Shown: positions 15,567-25,319 of the stretch, piece by piece
Layout: each line of letters opens with the position of its first letter
How positions within the stretch are numbered: the first letter of the stretch is position 1
From: Methylobacterium cerastii
Lineage (GTDB): Bacteria > Pseudomonadota > Alphaproteobacteria > Rhizobiales > Beijerinckiaceae
Direction: 5' to 3'
Length of the DNA: 46,361 bases
NCBI RefSeq assembly: GCF_022179125.1
Contig: NZ_BPQG01000080.1
Coordinates: 1 to 46,361, forward strand
Position numbers and translations under genes: made by a program
Notes under the pieces: model-generated
What the model was told of the DNA's origin: nothing
The model's input: only the letters and a program-made list of their open reading frames with translations
Database searches by the model: none

Positions 15567-15902
15567 TTAGAAATCGAGATCGAGGCTCGGATCGACCGTG
15601 CCCCGCAGCCCCCGGAACGTGTCGGCGAAGTCGTCCTCGATCGCCAGGTTCGCCAGGGCGAACTCCACGAGCTCGGTGTCCGAGCGGATACCGGTGCGCG
15701 CCTTCGCGCGCTCGATCAGCTCCGGCGACACGCGCCCCGAGATGCGACCGCCCTTCCGCGCGATCAGGCCGCTTTCCTGCGCGCGGGCCAGCACCGCCTG
15801 GACCTTCGATCGGGAGGTCGCGGCGGCCTCGATCGCGGGCGACCGCTCGGGCCGGATCGAACCGGCGGGTCGGTGCGGGTGCGGCTCGGATCGGCTCGCC
15901 AT
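15567..15902 (-). CDS. Antitoxin-like protein paired with the PIN toxin
   Basis: A 111-residue protein whose middle part, RISGRVSPELIERAKARTGI then RSDTELVEFALANLAIED, looks like a ribbon-helix-helix DNA-binding domain. The Asp-rich C-terminus (FADTFRGLRGTVDPSLDLDF) fits a toxin-neutralising tail. The first 30 residues are Arg/Pro/Ser-rich and the true start might be later. It precedes the PIN gene by 3 nt, so it likely represses its own promoter and neutralises the toxin, as in VapBC-type modules. Confidence 0.7.
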   Translation of the reverse strand: MASRSEPHPHRPAGSIRPERSPAIEAAATSRSKVQAVLARAQESGLIARKGGRISGRVSPELIERAKARTGIRSDTELVEFALANLAIEDDFADTFRGLRGTVDPSLDLDF

Positions 15903-15995
15903 CGGGATGCTCGCCCTGCGTTCAACGATTTGCGATTTCGATCACCATACGGCCGGGGGCGACCCCGGGCAATCGATGCGACGAGCGGACGACGC

Positions 15996-18188
15996 TCACT
16001 CCAGCCGCACCACGACGCTGTCGCTCGCCCCCGTCGCGTCGAGGACCGAGATGCGGGCGAAGCCGGCGCCGTCGGGGACCCATTCGGACTGGCGCCGGGC
16101 GGAATCCGCCACCGGCTTCCCGCCGACCATCCAGGTCAGCGGCGGCACGCCGCCGAGCGCCTTGAGGGCGAGGCGGGCCTGCTGCGCAGGGTCCCCCTTC
16201 AGGTCCTGCAGCCCGAGATCGATGCGGGCGCCGTCGGGCGGGTAGGCGATCTTGAGGGGCGCCGCGTCGGCCGCCGCCAGGGTCTTGGGCGCGTCGCGGC
16301 GGATGTGACGGAGCGGCGGCGGCAGGGCGGCCGAGGTGGCGACGAGCGCGTCGCGCGGCTGGGCCACCGGCTCGGGCTCGCCGCCGAAGCGCGAGAACGC
16401 GTCGAACAGGATCGGCGCCGCGACGGCGCGGCCGACCAGCCCCGGCACCGCCGCCCCGTCCGGCCGCCCGACCCAGACCGCGATCGTCACGCGCCGGTCG
16501 AAGCCCGCAGCCCAGGCGTCGCGATAGCCGAACGAGGTGCCGGTCTTGTAGGCGATGCGGCCGGGCAGCGCGTTCTCGGGGGGCGGCGCGCCGCGCAGGA
16601 TGTCGGCGACGTACCAGGCGGCCACCGGCTCGGCGACGCGGCGGGCGGAGTCGGCAGGCGGCGGCCGGTCGGCGCGGCGCATCAGCTCCGGCATGGCGCC
16701 GCCGCGGGCCAGCCCGGCATAGAGCCGGGCGAGGTCGGTCAGCGTGATCCCCAGGCCGCCGAGCGCCACCGGCAGCCCCGGCGCGGCGTCGCGCGGCAGC
16801 AGGATCGTAGCGCCCGCCGCCCGCAGACGGGCGATGAACCGGGCAGGCCCCACCGCCTCCATCAGCGCGACGGCGGGCACGTTGAGCGAAAGCTGCAGCG
16901 CGCGGCGCGCGGTGACGGTGCCCTGGTAGGTCAGGTCGAAGTTCTCGGGGGCGTAGGACGCGGCGTAGCGGGCCGGACGGTCGTCGAGCAGTGTCTCGGG
17001 ATGCGCCAGCCCGCTCTCGAAGGCCTGCGCGTAGATGAAGGGCTTTAGGGCCGAGCCCGGCGAGCGCACGGCCAGCGTCATGTCGATGGCGCCGCGGCGC
17101 GCGGCGTCGCGGTAGCCGGCGCTGCCGACCTGGGCGAGCACCGCGCCGGTGCGGTTGTCGATCGCGAGGATCGCCGCCGAGAGGCCGGGGCCGGCCCCTT
17201 GCGCCCGCTCCGCGGCGAGCTGCTCGAGGCTCGCCTGGAGGCGGCCGTCCAGCGTCAGGCGCAGCACCGCCGCGCCCGGGTCGGCGGCCACCGCCTCCTC
17301 GGCCGCGTGCGCCGCCACCATCGGGAACGGGCGCCGCCGGTCCGGCACCGGCTCGGCCTTGGCGGCGGCGGCCTCGGCGCGGGTGATCGCGCCGCGGGCG
17401 GCGGCGATGTCGAGCACGCGGTCCCGCGCCCGCCGGGCGGTGTCGGCGAACCGGTCCGGCCGGCGGGTCTCGGGCGCCTGCGGCAGGGCGACGAGGAGGG
17501 CGGATTCGGCGAACGACAGGCGGGCGGGCTCGCGCCCGAAATAGGCGAGCGCCGCCGCCCGCACCCCCTCGACCGGGCCGCCATAGGGGGCGAGCGCGAG
17601 GTAGAGGTCGAGCACGCCGGCCTTGCCGAAGCGGCGCTCCAGCTCGACCGCGCGGACCATCTGCCGGAGCTTCGCGGCGAGCGAGCGCTCGGGGCGCGGC
17701 TCGACGAGGCGGGCGACCTGCATCGACAGGGTCGAGCCGCCGGAGACGATCCGTCCGTGCGCCAGCCATTGCCAGGCGGCCCGGAGCGTCGCCGCCGGGT
17801 CGATGCCGGGATGGTCGGCGAAGCGCCGGTCCTCGTAGGCCGTGAGCATCGTGAGATAGCGCGGGTCGACGGAGGCCGCCCGCACCGGCAGCCGCCAGCG
17901 CCCGTCCGGGGTGGCGAACGGGCGCAGCAGGGTGTCGCGCGCGTCGACGACGATGGTCGAGCGGAGGTCAGCCTGCGTCAGGTCGAGGGGCGGTAGCGTC
18001 GCCGCGAAGCGCCAGAGGGCGAGGAGGGGAACCGCCGCCACGACGACGAGGAGCGCGAGGCCGGCAAGCGGCCATCGTCGGGTGGGTCGGGCCCGCGCGG
18101 ATGCCGGACCACCCGCAGGCCCCCTCTCCCGTTCGGAAGAGGGTTGGGGTGAGGGATGAGAACTGTCCGGAGAGGTCACGCCCCTCAC
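15996..18188 (-). CDS. pbpC: Penicillin-binding protein 1C
   Basis: Inner-membrane class A PBP. A membrane segment (WPLAGLALLVVVAAVPLLALW) is followed by a glycosyltransferase domain with the catalytic Glu in AYEDRRFADHPG and GGSTLSMQVARL. The transpeptidase-like domain has SxxK in PGSALKPFIY, SxN in QLSLNVPAV and KTG in IAYKTGTSFGY. A C-terminal BiPBP_C domain (PLTWMVGGKPVADS onward) follows. Length is about 700-730 residues, normal for the family. The start is uncertain: the only initiators near the membrane segment are GTGs at 18188 and 18179, inside a palindromic repeat that encodes the first about 28 residues. The alpha-2-macroglobulin gene lies 64 nt upstream, the usual pbpC partner. 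Confidence 0.92.
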   Translation of the reverse strand: MRGVTSPDSSHPSPQPSSERERGPAGGPASARARPTRRWPLAGLALLVVVAAVPLLALWRFAATLPPLDLTQADLRSTIVVDARDTLLRPFATPDGRWRLPVRAASVDPRYLTMLTAYEDRRFADHPGIDPAATLRAAWQWLAHGRIVSGGSTLSMQVARLVEPRPERSLAAKLRQMVRAVELERRFGKAGVLDLYLALAPYGGPVEGVRAAALAYFGREPARLSFAESALLVALPQAPETRRPDRFADTARRARDRVLDIAAARGAITRAEAAAAKAEPVPDRRRPFPMVAAHAAEEAVAADPGAAVLRLTLDGRLQASLEQLAAERAQGAGPGLSAAILAIDNRTGAVLAQVGSAGYRDAARRGAIDMTLAVRSPGSALKPFIYAQAFESGLAHPETLLDDRPARYAASYAPENFDLTYQGTVTARRALQLSLNVPAVALMEAVGPARFIARLRAAGATILLPRDAAPGLPVALGGLGITLTDLARLYAGLARGGAMPELMRRADRPPPADSARRVAEPVAAWYVADILRGAPPPENALPGRIAYKTGTSFGYRDAWAAGFDRRVTIAVWVGRPDGAAVPGLVGRAVAAPILFDAFSRFGGEPEPVAQPRDALVATSAALPPPLRHIRRDAPKTLAAADAAPLKIAYPPDGARIDLGLQDLKGDPAQQARLALKALGGVPPLTWMVGGKPVADSARRQSEWVPDGAGFARISVLDATGASDSVVVRLE

Positions 18189-18217
18189 CCCAGCCCTCTC
18201 CCCATGGGAGAGGGAGC
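18120..18217. repeat. palindromic repeat spanning the pbpC start
   Basis: CCCCCTCTCCCGTTCGGAAG and a related right-hand palindrome flank an inner pair GGGGTGAGGG and CCCCTCACCCC, the same plan as 6673-6779. It lies in the gap between alpha-2-macroglobulin and pbpC and overlaps the proposed pbpC start codons and first codons. Confidence 0.75.
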
Positions 18218-18252
18218 CGCGCGCGCCACCGGGTCTCGCTCGTCCGCCATCC

Positions 18253-21200
18253 CTACTTCGCCGCCCCGATCTCGACGGAGCCGAACGCGGTGCGGCCGAA
18301 GCGTTCGGGGCGGTACATGTCCTCGATCGTCGCGGCCGGGTGGACGTAGGTGCCCGGCGAGACCGCGCGCACGGTGTAGGCGGCGGTGAAGAAGGCCGAT
18401 TGCTCGGGGGTGCGGTCGTAGGCGGCCACGAAGCGGTCGTCTCGGAACTCGGTGTGGACCGGCTGCACGTCGGACTTCGCGAAGGCCAGGCCGCTGAGCC
18501 CGTCGGCGTCGAGGAGCTTCGGGTTGTCGATCTCGAGGCCTGCGGGCAGGCGGTCGACCAGCAGCAGGCGGCCGGCGCTGGCCTTGGCCTCCGTCACCTT
18601 CAACACCACCACGAGGCGGTCGTTCTGGCGGATGCCGCGGGCGGGGTCGACGACGCTTCCGTCGAGGCGGTGGTAGCTCCGCTCGATCGTGTAGCCCCGC
18701 GCGTCGGCCGGCTCCGGCGTCACCGGGTTGCCGGAGACACCGAGCGCCACCTGCACCGGCGCCCGGCCGGTGTTGACGATCGCCACCGGGCGCTCCAGCG
18801 CCGCCGCCTTGTAGCTGCGCGCCAGGGGGCCGGACTGGGGCGCGCCGTCGACGGTGAAGGACAGCGCGTCGGACTCCTTTGTCAGCCCTTGCGCCGCCAG
18901 CACCATCCAGGTGTTCTCCTGCGTGCTGGTGACCCGCCCCGAGGCGCGCTCTTCGGTGAGGACCGCGGAGACCGGGGTCAGCGCGGCCTGCGAGAAGCCG
19001 GTCTCGGCGGCGAGCGCCAGCAGGCCGGCGCCGTCGCGCAGGCGCGAGCCGTAGTCGGCGCGGTAGCTCTGCTTGTCCCGCTCGGAGCGCAGCGCCGTCA
19101 GCGCCGAGTCCATCGCCTTGGCCGCACGGCCGCGGTCGCCCAGCAGCGCCAGGGCCGCCGCGATCTGCGCCCGCCCGAGGGGGGTGGCGAAGTCGGCGAG
19201 CTTGGTGTCGGCGAGGTAGCGCAGGTCCCCCATCACCGGGCGGCCGTTCCGGGCGAGCACGTAGGCGGCGTAGGCGAGGTCGGTGCCGCCGTCGCGCACC
19301 TCGGTGGTGTTGGCGACCGCGTTGCGCAGGCGGTCGAGGGCTTGGCCGAACGCGACCTGCGGGACGGCGAACCCGCGCTCGCGGGCCCGCGTCAGGAAGT
19401 CGGTGATGTAGGCCGAGAGCCAGAGGTCGTTCGAGCCTTGCGCCGACCACAGCCCGAAATCGCCACTCGCATCCTGGCGCGACAGCACCCGCTCGATCGC
19501 CTCGCGGATCCGGGCGTCGACGGTGTCGTCGAGGGCGAGCCGGTCGCGGGCGGCGAGCGCGTTGACGTAGAGCAGCGGCATCGCCCGGCTCACCACCTGC
19601 TCGGAGCAGCCGTAAGGGTAGCGGTCGAGCGCCAGCAGCAGCGCCGGCACGTCGATGCCGGGCAGCGCCGAGGCCCCCACCGAGACCGTGCCGGTGCCGG
19701 GCAGGATGTCGGCGAGGAGGTCGCCGGAGACCTGCAGGCCGGCGCCGGGCGCGAGCGTGCGCACCTCGCGCCGCACCAGCGCACCGGTGCCGGGCGAGAC
19801 CGCGAGCGTGAAGCGCTGGCCGACGCCCGCCGCGAGGCCGGGGCCGGACAGCGTCAGGTCGAGGGTCGCGGTGCCGGGGCCGGCCGCGGTGATCGGCACG
19901 ACGAGCTGCCCCTTGGCGCCCGCCTCCAGCCGCATCGTCGAGCGCACCGCCTGCGCGCCGACCAGCACCGGGCCGGCGAGGTCGAGGTCGAGGGTGTAGT
20001 CGCCGGCCTGCCCCTCGACGTTGTCCAGCGCCACGAAGGCGCGCGAGCGGTCGCCGGCGTTGAGGAAGCGCGGCAGCGTGCCGGTGACCACCACGGGGTC
20101 GCGCACGATCACGTCGGCCGAGGCCTGGCCGACGCGGGCACCGCTCCAGGCGGTGACCATCACCCGCGCGGTGCCGTTGAAGGCGGGCACCGGGAAGGTG
20201 ACGCTGGCGCTGCCGTCCGGGGCCACGCTCACCACGCCGGAATAGAGCGCGAGCGGGGCCTGGGTCGGGGGCGAATCCGCGAGCTCCGCGCCGGCTCCGT
20301 CGCCGCCGGAGCGGATCGCGCCGACCGTGCCCTGCATCCCGTCGATCAGGTACCCGTAGACGTCGCGGATCTCGGGGCCGAGCGCCTTCTGGCCGAGGAA
20401 GTAGGCGACGGGGTTCGGCGCCTCGTAGCGGGTAAGGTTGAGGATGCCGACGTCGACCATCGCCACGGTGACGCGCGCCGCCTCGCCGGACTTGAGGCCC
20501 GCGAGGCGGATCGGCAGGGTCAGGTCCTGGCGCGGCCGGGCCTTCGCCGGGGTCTCGACCGAGACCGTGAGCGCGCGCTCGGCCCGGTCGACGGAGAACC
20601 ACGCCAGCCCGAGCGCCCGGCCCGGCAGGCGCTTGGCCGCCTGGTCGAGGGGCCGGTAGGCGGTGGCGACGAGGTAGGCGCCGGCGCCCCACTCGGCCTT
20701 GACCGGGATCGACACCGTGGCGCCCGCCTCCGGCACGTCCACGTCGCGCACCACCTGGACCCGGTCGCCGACCACCGTCACGGTGGCCCGGCCCTTGAAG
20801 TGCGGGTTCAGCCGCGCCTGCAGGGTGTCGCCGGCCTTGTAGGCCGCCTTGTCGAGGGTGAGGTCGAGGAGGTCGGGCACGTCGGCCGTCTCCGAGCCGC
20901 CCCAGCCGACGCTGAAGGTGACGCTCGCCGCAGCCCCCGGCTTGCCCGGCGCGCTCGCCTCCAGCCGGTACTTGCCGAAGCCGAGGGCCTGCGCGACCTT
21001 GGCCGGCGCGTCGGCCTTCAGGTCGAGGGTGCCGTCGGCGACGCGGCGCACGGACTTCACCGGCTCGAACGACCAGCGGCCGTCGGCGCGGTACCATTGG
21101 TAGGTCTGCTCCAGGCGCGACAGCGTCCAGGTCACGCCGCCCTGCGCCAGCCGCGTGCCGTCGGGGGTCGCCATCACCACGTCGAAGCCCGCCGTGCCGT

Positions 21201-23592
21201 TCACCGGCAAATCGTCCGAAAACCCCTTGCGGATCGCCAGCACCGGCCCCTCGGGCAGGATCGGCAGGGTGAGGCTGCGCGACAGCGCCCGCCCGCCGGG
21301 CTCGCCCACGGCCAGGGTGATCTTGGCCTCCAGCGGGCGCGGGGCGGCGAGCGCCTGCACCGGGACGGTCACCACGGCCTCGCCCTTGGCGTCGGTGGTG
21401 GCGCGCGCCTCGATCTCCTGGGTCGAGGCCTCGATCGCCTCGTCGTCGAGGCCGACCTGGAAGCCTTCCAGGCCCTTGACGCCGCTCGCGGCCGCCGCCT
21501 GCACGGTGACGCTGCCCGAGACGTCGAGCCCCGAGCCCGGCGCGCCGTAGAGGTAGCGCGCGGTCACCGCGACCTTCGCGGCCTCGCCCTTGCGCAGGGC
21601 CGGCTGCTCGGGCTTCAGCGTCACCTCGAGCCGCTCGGGGACGTAGTCCTCGAGCAGGAACGAGGCCTCGCCGACGGCCGGCGCCTTCGGGTCGGTGAAG
21701 GCCGCGATCCGCCAGGTGCCGTGCATCGCGCCCGAGAGCAGCGGCAGCGGCAGGGCGCGCCCGCCCAGGCCCTGGTCTGCCACCGAGACGCGGCGGTACT
21801 CGACGCCGTCGGGGCGCTTGACCACCAGGGTCAGCGGCAGGCTCGGCACCGCCTTGCCTTGCCCGTCGCGGAGGATGGCGGTGATCTGCACGGTCTCGCC
21901 GGAGCGGTAGACCCCGCGCTCGGGGAAGACGTAGGCCTCGATCGCGCCGGCGTCGGCCCGGCCCTTCACGCCGCGGTCGGTGAGGTCGAAGGCCGCGAGG
22001 TTGAGGTCGAGGAAGCCGTAATCGTCGCCGACCTGCGCCACCACGAGGCTCGGCGCCGCGCCGCCCTCCCCGCGGGCGAGCCCCGGATCGAAGGCGGCAT
22101 GCCCGCTCTCGTCGGTGCGGCGGGTGGCCAGCACCTCGTTGTTGCGGGCGACGAGGCGGATCTCGGCGTTCGGCACCACCGTGGCGGCGGCGAGCGAGCG
22201 CGCGAAGACGTGGACGCCGTCGCGGCCCTTGAAGGCGGTCAACCCGAGGTCGGAGACCACGAACCACTGCGTCGCCTTCGCTTCGTAGCCGTCCTCGCCC
22301 TCGGACGACGCGACGGCGCCGGAGGGCTGGGCCAGCATCACGTAGAGGCCGGGCTCGAGCTTGCCGACCGCCTGCAGCACCGGGAAGGCGGTGACCGCCT
22401 CCTGGTTCACCTCGGCCTTGGCGGTGTCGAGGGTGCCCTTCCAGACCTGGACGCCCTTCTCCGCGGCGATGGTGCGCGCGGTGGCGCCGTTGAGCTGGCC
22501 CAGGAACTCCTCCGATCGGAGCGACGGCAGCAGGCCGCGGTCGCCGATGCGCAGCACCTCGACGTCGAGCTTCGGGGCGTTGACCGAGACCAGCGGCACC
22601 CCCGCCTGGCCGGTGCGGGGCAGGACGTAGTTGCGGCCGGTGAAGCGCACCTGGGGGGCGCGGTCGCGGACGTAGACCTCGTAGTCGGCCGACTTCAGCA
22701 GCACCTCGCCGACCGAGGAGGGCAGGCCCTGGCGCACGACGAAGGCGTAGGAGCCGCCGTGCTTCAAGCCGTCGACGCAGACCTGCGCGCCCTCCGCCGT
22801 GACCGCGGCGTTGGTCGCGCCCGACACCGCGACGAAGGGGGCGAAGTCGGTCCTGGCCGCGACCGGCTCGGAGAAGGTGAAGCACACCCGAGGGGCGGCG
22901 GCGTCCGCGTCGACCTTGTAGTCGAGGATGCGGAAGCCGTGCTCGGCGCGCATCGTCTCGTAGGCCTCGCGCACCGCGGCCACGTCGTCGAGGGCCAGGC
23001 TCGCGGCGTAGGCTTCGAGCGCCGGGCGCCACTCCGCCCGGCCGCCCTGGATCTCGGCGAGCTGGGCCAGGGCCTGGGCCGCCTCGGGGGCGGTGCGCGC
23101 GCGCTGGTAGGCCTGATAGGCGGCGGCCGGCGCCCGGCCGCGCAGGCGCGCGCGGCCCTCGTAATCCTTGTTCTCGTCGTCCCCGGCGACCGCGTCGGCC
23201 GCCCGCGCGTAGCCGAGCCAGGCCTGGATGTCGGACGGGTCGCCGGCGGCCGCGGCGGAGAACAGTGGGAGCGCCTCGGCGGGCTTGTCGTCGGCGAGCA
23301 GCGCCTCGGCGGCGCGGCGCGACGCGGCGGGATTCTTCGTGACCCCGCCCGACTCGCCCTTCAGCGACGCCTCGAGCCGCACGGCCGCGCTCGCTAGCGC
23401 CTCGCGCACGAAGGGTCTGGCGAAGGCGGGCGCGGGCCGCGCCGCGGGAGTCGGAGCGGATGTCGAGGCGGGCCTGGCCGCGGGGCGCGCGCCGGGCGCA
23501 GGCGCCTGAGCCCAAGAGGGCGCCAAAGTGGGTGTCGCGACCAGGAGCCCGGCCAGAAGCCCGATCCGACGCCCGAACCCCGATCCCAGCAT
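18253..23592 (-). CDS. Bacterial alpha-2-macroglobulin (YfhM/ECAM type) with thioester
   Basis: A very large (1779-residue) periplasmic protease trap that captures attacking proteases; it is often encoded with PBP1C so that wall damage and defence are linked. A signal peptide (RRIGLLAGLLVATPTLAPSW, then AQA) is followed by a TPR/Sel1-like region at about 75-200 and then a chain of macroglobulin domains. The thioester motif CSEQ is intact at residues 1329-1332 in YGCSEQVVSRAMPLL, so this is the covalent-trapping type. Unlike E. coli YfhM, I see no lipobox Cys at the signal-peptide end, suggesting a soluble or otherwise anchored form. pbpC lies immediately downstream. Confidence 0.95.
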   Translation of the reverse strand: MLGSGFGRRIGLLAGLLVATPTLAPSWAQAPAPGARPAARPASTSAPTPAARPAPAFARPFVREALASAAVRLEASLKGESGGVTKNPAASRRAAEALLADDKPAEALPLFSAAAAGDPSDIQAWLGYARAADAVAGDDENKDYEGRARLRGRAPAAAYQAYQRARTAPEAAQALAQLAEIQGGRAEWRPALEAYAASLALDDVAAVREAYETMRAEHGFRILDYKVDADAAAPRVCFTFSEPVAARTDFAPFVAVSGATNAAVTAEGAQVCVDGLKHGGSYAFVVRQGLPSSVGEVLLKSADYEVYVRDRAPQVRFTGRNYVLPRTGQAGVPLVSVNAPKLDVEVLRIGDRGLLPSLRSEEFLGQLNGATARTIAAEKGVQVWKGTLDTAKAEVNQEAVTAFPVLQAVGKLEPGLYVMLAQPSGAVASSEGEDGYEAKATQWFVVSDLGLTAFKGRDGVHVFARSLAAATVVPNAEIRLVARNNEVLATRRTDESGHAAFDPGLARGEGGAAPSLVVAQVGDDYGFLDLNLAAFDLTDRGVKGRADAGAIEAYVFPERGVYRSGETVQITAILRDGQGKAVPSLPLTLVVKRPDGVEYRRVSVADQGLGGRALPLPLLSGAMHGTWRIAAFTDPKAPAVGEASFLLEDYVPERLEVTLKPEQPALRKGEAAKVAVTARYLYGAPGSGLDVSGSVTVQAAAASGVKGLEGFQVGLDDEAIEASTQEIEARATTDAKGEAVVTVPVQALAAPRPLEAKITLAVGEPGGRALSRSLTLPILPEGPVLAIRKGFSDDLPVNGTAGFDVVMATPDGTRLAQGGVTWTLSRLEQTYQWYRADGRWSFEPVKSVRRVADGTLDLKADAPAKVAQALGFGKYRLEASAPGKPGAAASVTFSVGWGGSETADVPDLLDLTLDKAAYKAGDTLQARLNPHFKGRATVTVVGDRVQVVRDVDVPEAGATVSIPVKAEWGAGAYLVATAYRPLDQAAKRLPGRALGLAWFSVDRAERALTVSVETPAKARPRQDLTLPIRLAGLKSGEAARVTVAMVDVGILNLTRYEAPNPVAYFLGQKALGPEIRDVYGYLIDGMQGTVGAIRSGGDGAGAELADSPPTQAPLALYSGVVSVAPDGSASVTFPVPAFNGTARVMVTAWSGARVGQASADVIVRDPVVVTGTLPRFLNAGDRSRAFVALDNVEGQAGDYTLDLDLAGPVLVGAQAVRSTMRLEAGAKGQLVVPITAAGPGTATLDLTLSGPGLAAGVGQRFTLAVSPGTGALVRREVRTLAPGAGLQVSGDLLADILPGTGTVSVGASALPGIDVPALLLALDRYPYGCSEQVVSRAMPLLYVNALAARDRLALDDTVDARIREAIERVLSRQDASGDFGLWSAQGSNDLWLSAYITDFLTRARERGFAVPQVAFGQALDRLRNAVANTTEVRDGGTDLAYAAYVLARNGRPVMGDLRYLADTKLADFATPLGRAQIAAALALLGDRGRAAKAMDSALTALRSERDKQSYRADYGSRLRDGAGLLALAAETGFSQAALTPVSAVLTEERASGRVTSTQENTWMVLAAQGLTKESDALSFTVDGAPQSGPLARSYKAAALERPVAIVNTGRAPVQVALGVSGNPVTPEPADARGYTIERSYHRLDGSVVDPARGIRQNDRLVVVLKVTEAKASAGRLLLVDRLPAGLEIDNPKLLDADGLSGLAFAKSDVQPVHTEFRDDRFVAAYDRTPEQSAFFTAAYTVRAVSPGTYVHPAATIEDMYRPERFGRTAFGSVEIGAAK

Positions 23593-23696
23593 GGTCGTCC
23601 TCGTCCCGTCGCGCCGGGCGCCGCGAGCGGCGGCGCCGGCGATTCGCGCGGTGCGCGAATGCCGGCGGACCCTAGCACCCGGCCGGCCGGCCGCAA

Positions 23697-25253
23697 TCAG
23701 CGCGGCGGCGCCGACGGGGTCTGCGCGTCGAAAATCGGGGTCTCGGCAGCCGCGTTGACGACGATCGCCGCATCCTCCGGCAGCAGGAAGCCCTGGGCCG
23801 CGGCCTCCCGGGCGGCGGCGCGCACGCGGTTCACGTAGTCGGCCTGGTTTCGGTAGCGCTCGGTCAGCGAAGGCGGCCCGCCCCCGCCGGCTGTCCGCGC
23901 GAACGGCCGGTAGGCGCCGACGAGCGAGCAGGTGAAGGTGGAGAGCGGTGCGTTCTGCAGGCCGTGGATGCCGAGCGGCACGGCGATGTCGGGCAGGCGC
24001 ACGCCGCCGAGCGGGTTGCCGTCGGCGTCGCGTCGCGGCACCTGCACCACCGCATCCGGCAGGGCCTTGGGCGGCTGCAGCACGGCCGGGTCGCCGGTGG
24101 CCGGTTCCAGCGGCATCAGCCGGGTCTCGGGCGGAGGTTCGTTCCGCGCGACCCAGCCGTCCAGGCGCTGCAGGGTCGCGCGCGCCACCGGCGCCCAGTC
24201 GAGCCGGCCCGGCGGCAGGGTGCAGGGCTCGGCCTTGAGCACGGTGACGTGCGAGGCGCCGGCCACGTCGTACATCCGGACGTTGCCCGGCAGGGCGAGG
24301 TCCGCGGTGCCCGAGGCGCCGGTACGGCCCAGCGAGGCGCGCAGCGACGCATAGTCCACGGTGGAATTGAGCAGCATCGCCTTGGGCGGCACCTCTCCCC
24401 GCGCCTCGGCCGCGGCGACGATCGCGCCGACGGTCAGCCGCCCGTCGTGGACGCCGGGAAACTCCGGGTCGGCGAAGTTCGGCGCGCCGTCGGCGCTCGA
24501 TCCGGGCCCTAGCCCCGAGCGCAGGATCGGCAGCAGCCCGGCGCCCGAGACGAAGACGTGCATCCCGTCGAAGACGCGCCGGCCCTCGGCCCGGTTGAAG
24601 CCGTGCAGCAGGAAGGTCTTGAGGAAGCGCCCGTCCTGCGACTTGCCGACGGCCAGCGTGCGGCTCACGCCGCCGGCGAGCGGGTTCGGCGTGTCGGCGG
24701 CGTCCCCGGCGGCGTGCGCGAGGAAGTCGGCCGCGTCCCGCACGATGGCGAAGCCGACCCCCTCGACGAAGCGTCGCCGTCCCTCCGCGTCGGTAAACGA
24801 CGGCAGGTCGGCGCCCTGGCCGAGTTCCCAGTACACCTCGGCGACCCGGTAACCGCGATCCTCCAGGAAGCCCGTCCCGGCATCGAGGTTGCCCGACGCC
24901 ATCGGGAGCGCCCGCGGGCTGTTGTAGAGCGCGTGGGCGTAGGCCTTGCCGCGGTTGGGCACGTCGACCAGCAGGGCGCCGTTGCCGGCGGCGGGGTCGA
25001 CCGGCAGGAACAGGATGATCCGCGCGCCGTATTCGACCTTTCCGGCGGCGTTGCGCCCGGCCTTGTCGAGGTCGGGAATGCCCGCCTCGTCCAACGCCAG
25101 CTCGCCGACGACCCGCCCGTCCCAGCGCTCGTAGGCCCCGGCCGCGAAGCTGCCGTAGGGCTGCTTGCCCACGATCTCCAGCCGGACCACCTTGGCTTCG
25201 GCGGCGGTGCCGAGCGCGAGGACGAGGGCGGCGGCGCACAGGATGCGTTTCAT
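23697..25253 (-). CDS. Secreted alpha/beta hydrolase-domain protein
   Basis: A 518-residue exported protein with a clear Sec signal peptide (MKRILCAAALVLALGTAAEA, cleavage before KVVRLEI). The body matches a large, poorly characterised alpha/beta hydrolase family seen in proteobacteria: GALLVDVPNRGKAYAHALYN, VAEVYWELGQGADLPS, GFNRAEGRRVFDGMHVFVSG, MYDVAGASHVT and GIHGLQNAPLSTFTCSLVGA. The reaction is unknown. ATG 25253 is preferred because the signal peptide begins there; an ATG 12 nt upstream (25265) is also possible. It is about 100 nt upstream of alpha-2-macroglobulin on the same strand. Confidence 0.82.
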   Translation of the reverse strand: MKRILCAAALVLALGTAAEAKVVRLEIVGKQPYGSFAAGAYERWDGRVVGELALDEAGIPDLDKAGRNAAGKVEYGARIILFLPVDPAAGNGALLVDVPNRGKAYAHALYNSPRALPMASGNLDAGTGFLEDRGYRVAEVYWELGQGADLPSFTDAEGRRRFVEGVGFAIVRDAADFLAHAAGDAADTPNPLAGGVSRTLAVGKSQDGRFLKTFLLHGFNRAEGRRVFDGMHVFVSGAGLLPILRSGLGPGSSADGAPNFADPEFPGVHDGRLTVGAIVAAAEARGEVPPKAMLLNSTVDYASLRASLGRTGASGTADLALPGNVRMYDVAGASHVTVLKAEPCTLPPGRLDWAPVARATLQRLDGWVARNEPPPETRLMPLEPATGDPAVLQPPKALPDAVVQVPRRDADGNPLGGVRLPDIAVPLGIHGLQNAPLSTFTCSLVGAYRPFARTAGGGGPPSLTERYRNQADYVNRVRAAAREAAAQGFLLPEDAAIVVNAAAETPIFDAQTPSAPPR

Positions 25254-25319
25254 GCAAGGACCCATTTTCCGGCGCAGCTTGGCGCAATCGCGCGGTGGCG
25301 GCTAGGCAGCCTCCGCGTC

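Noticed and set aside
18340-23397. A very long open frame on the plus strand opposite alpha-2-macroglobulin
   Set aside because: It is rich in Arg, Gly and Ala with no domain pattern and is a by-product of strong GC bias in the real minus-strand gene.
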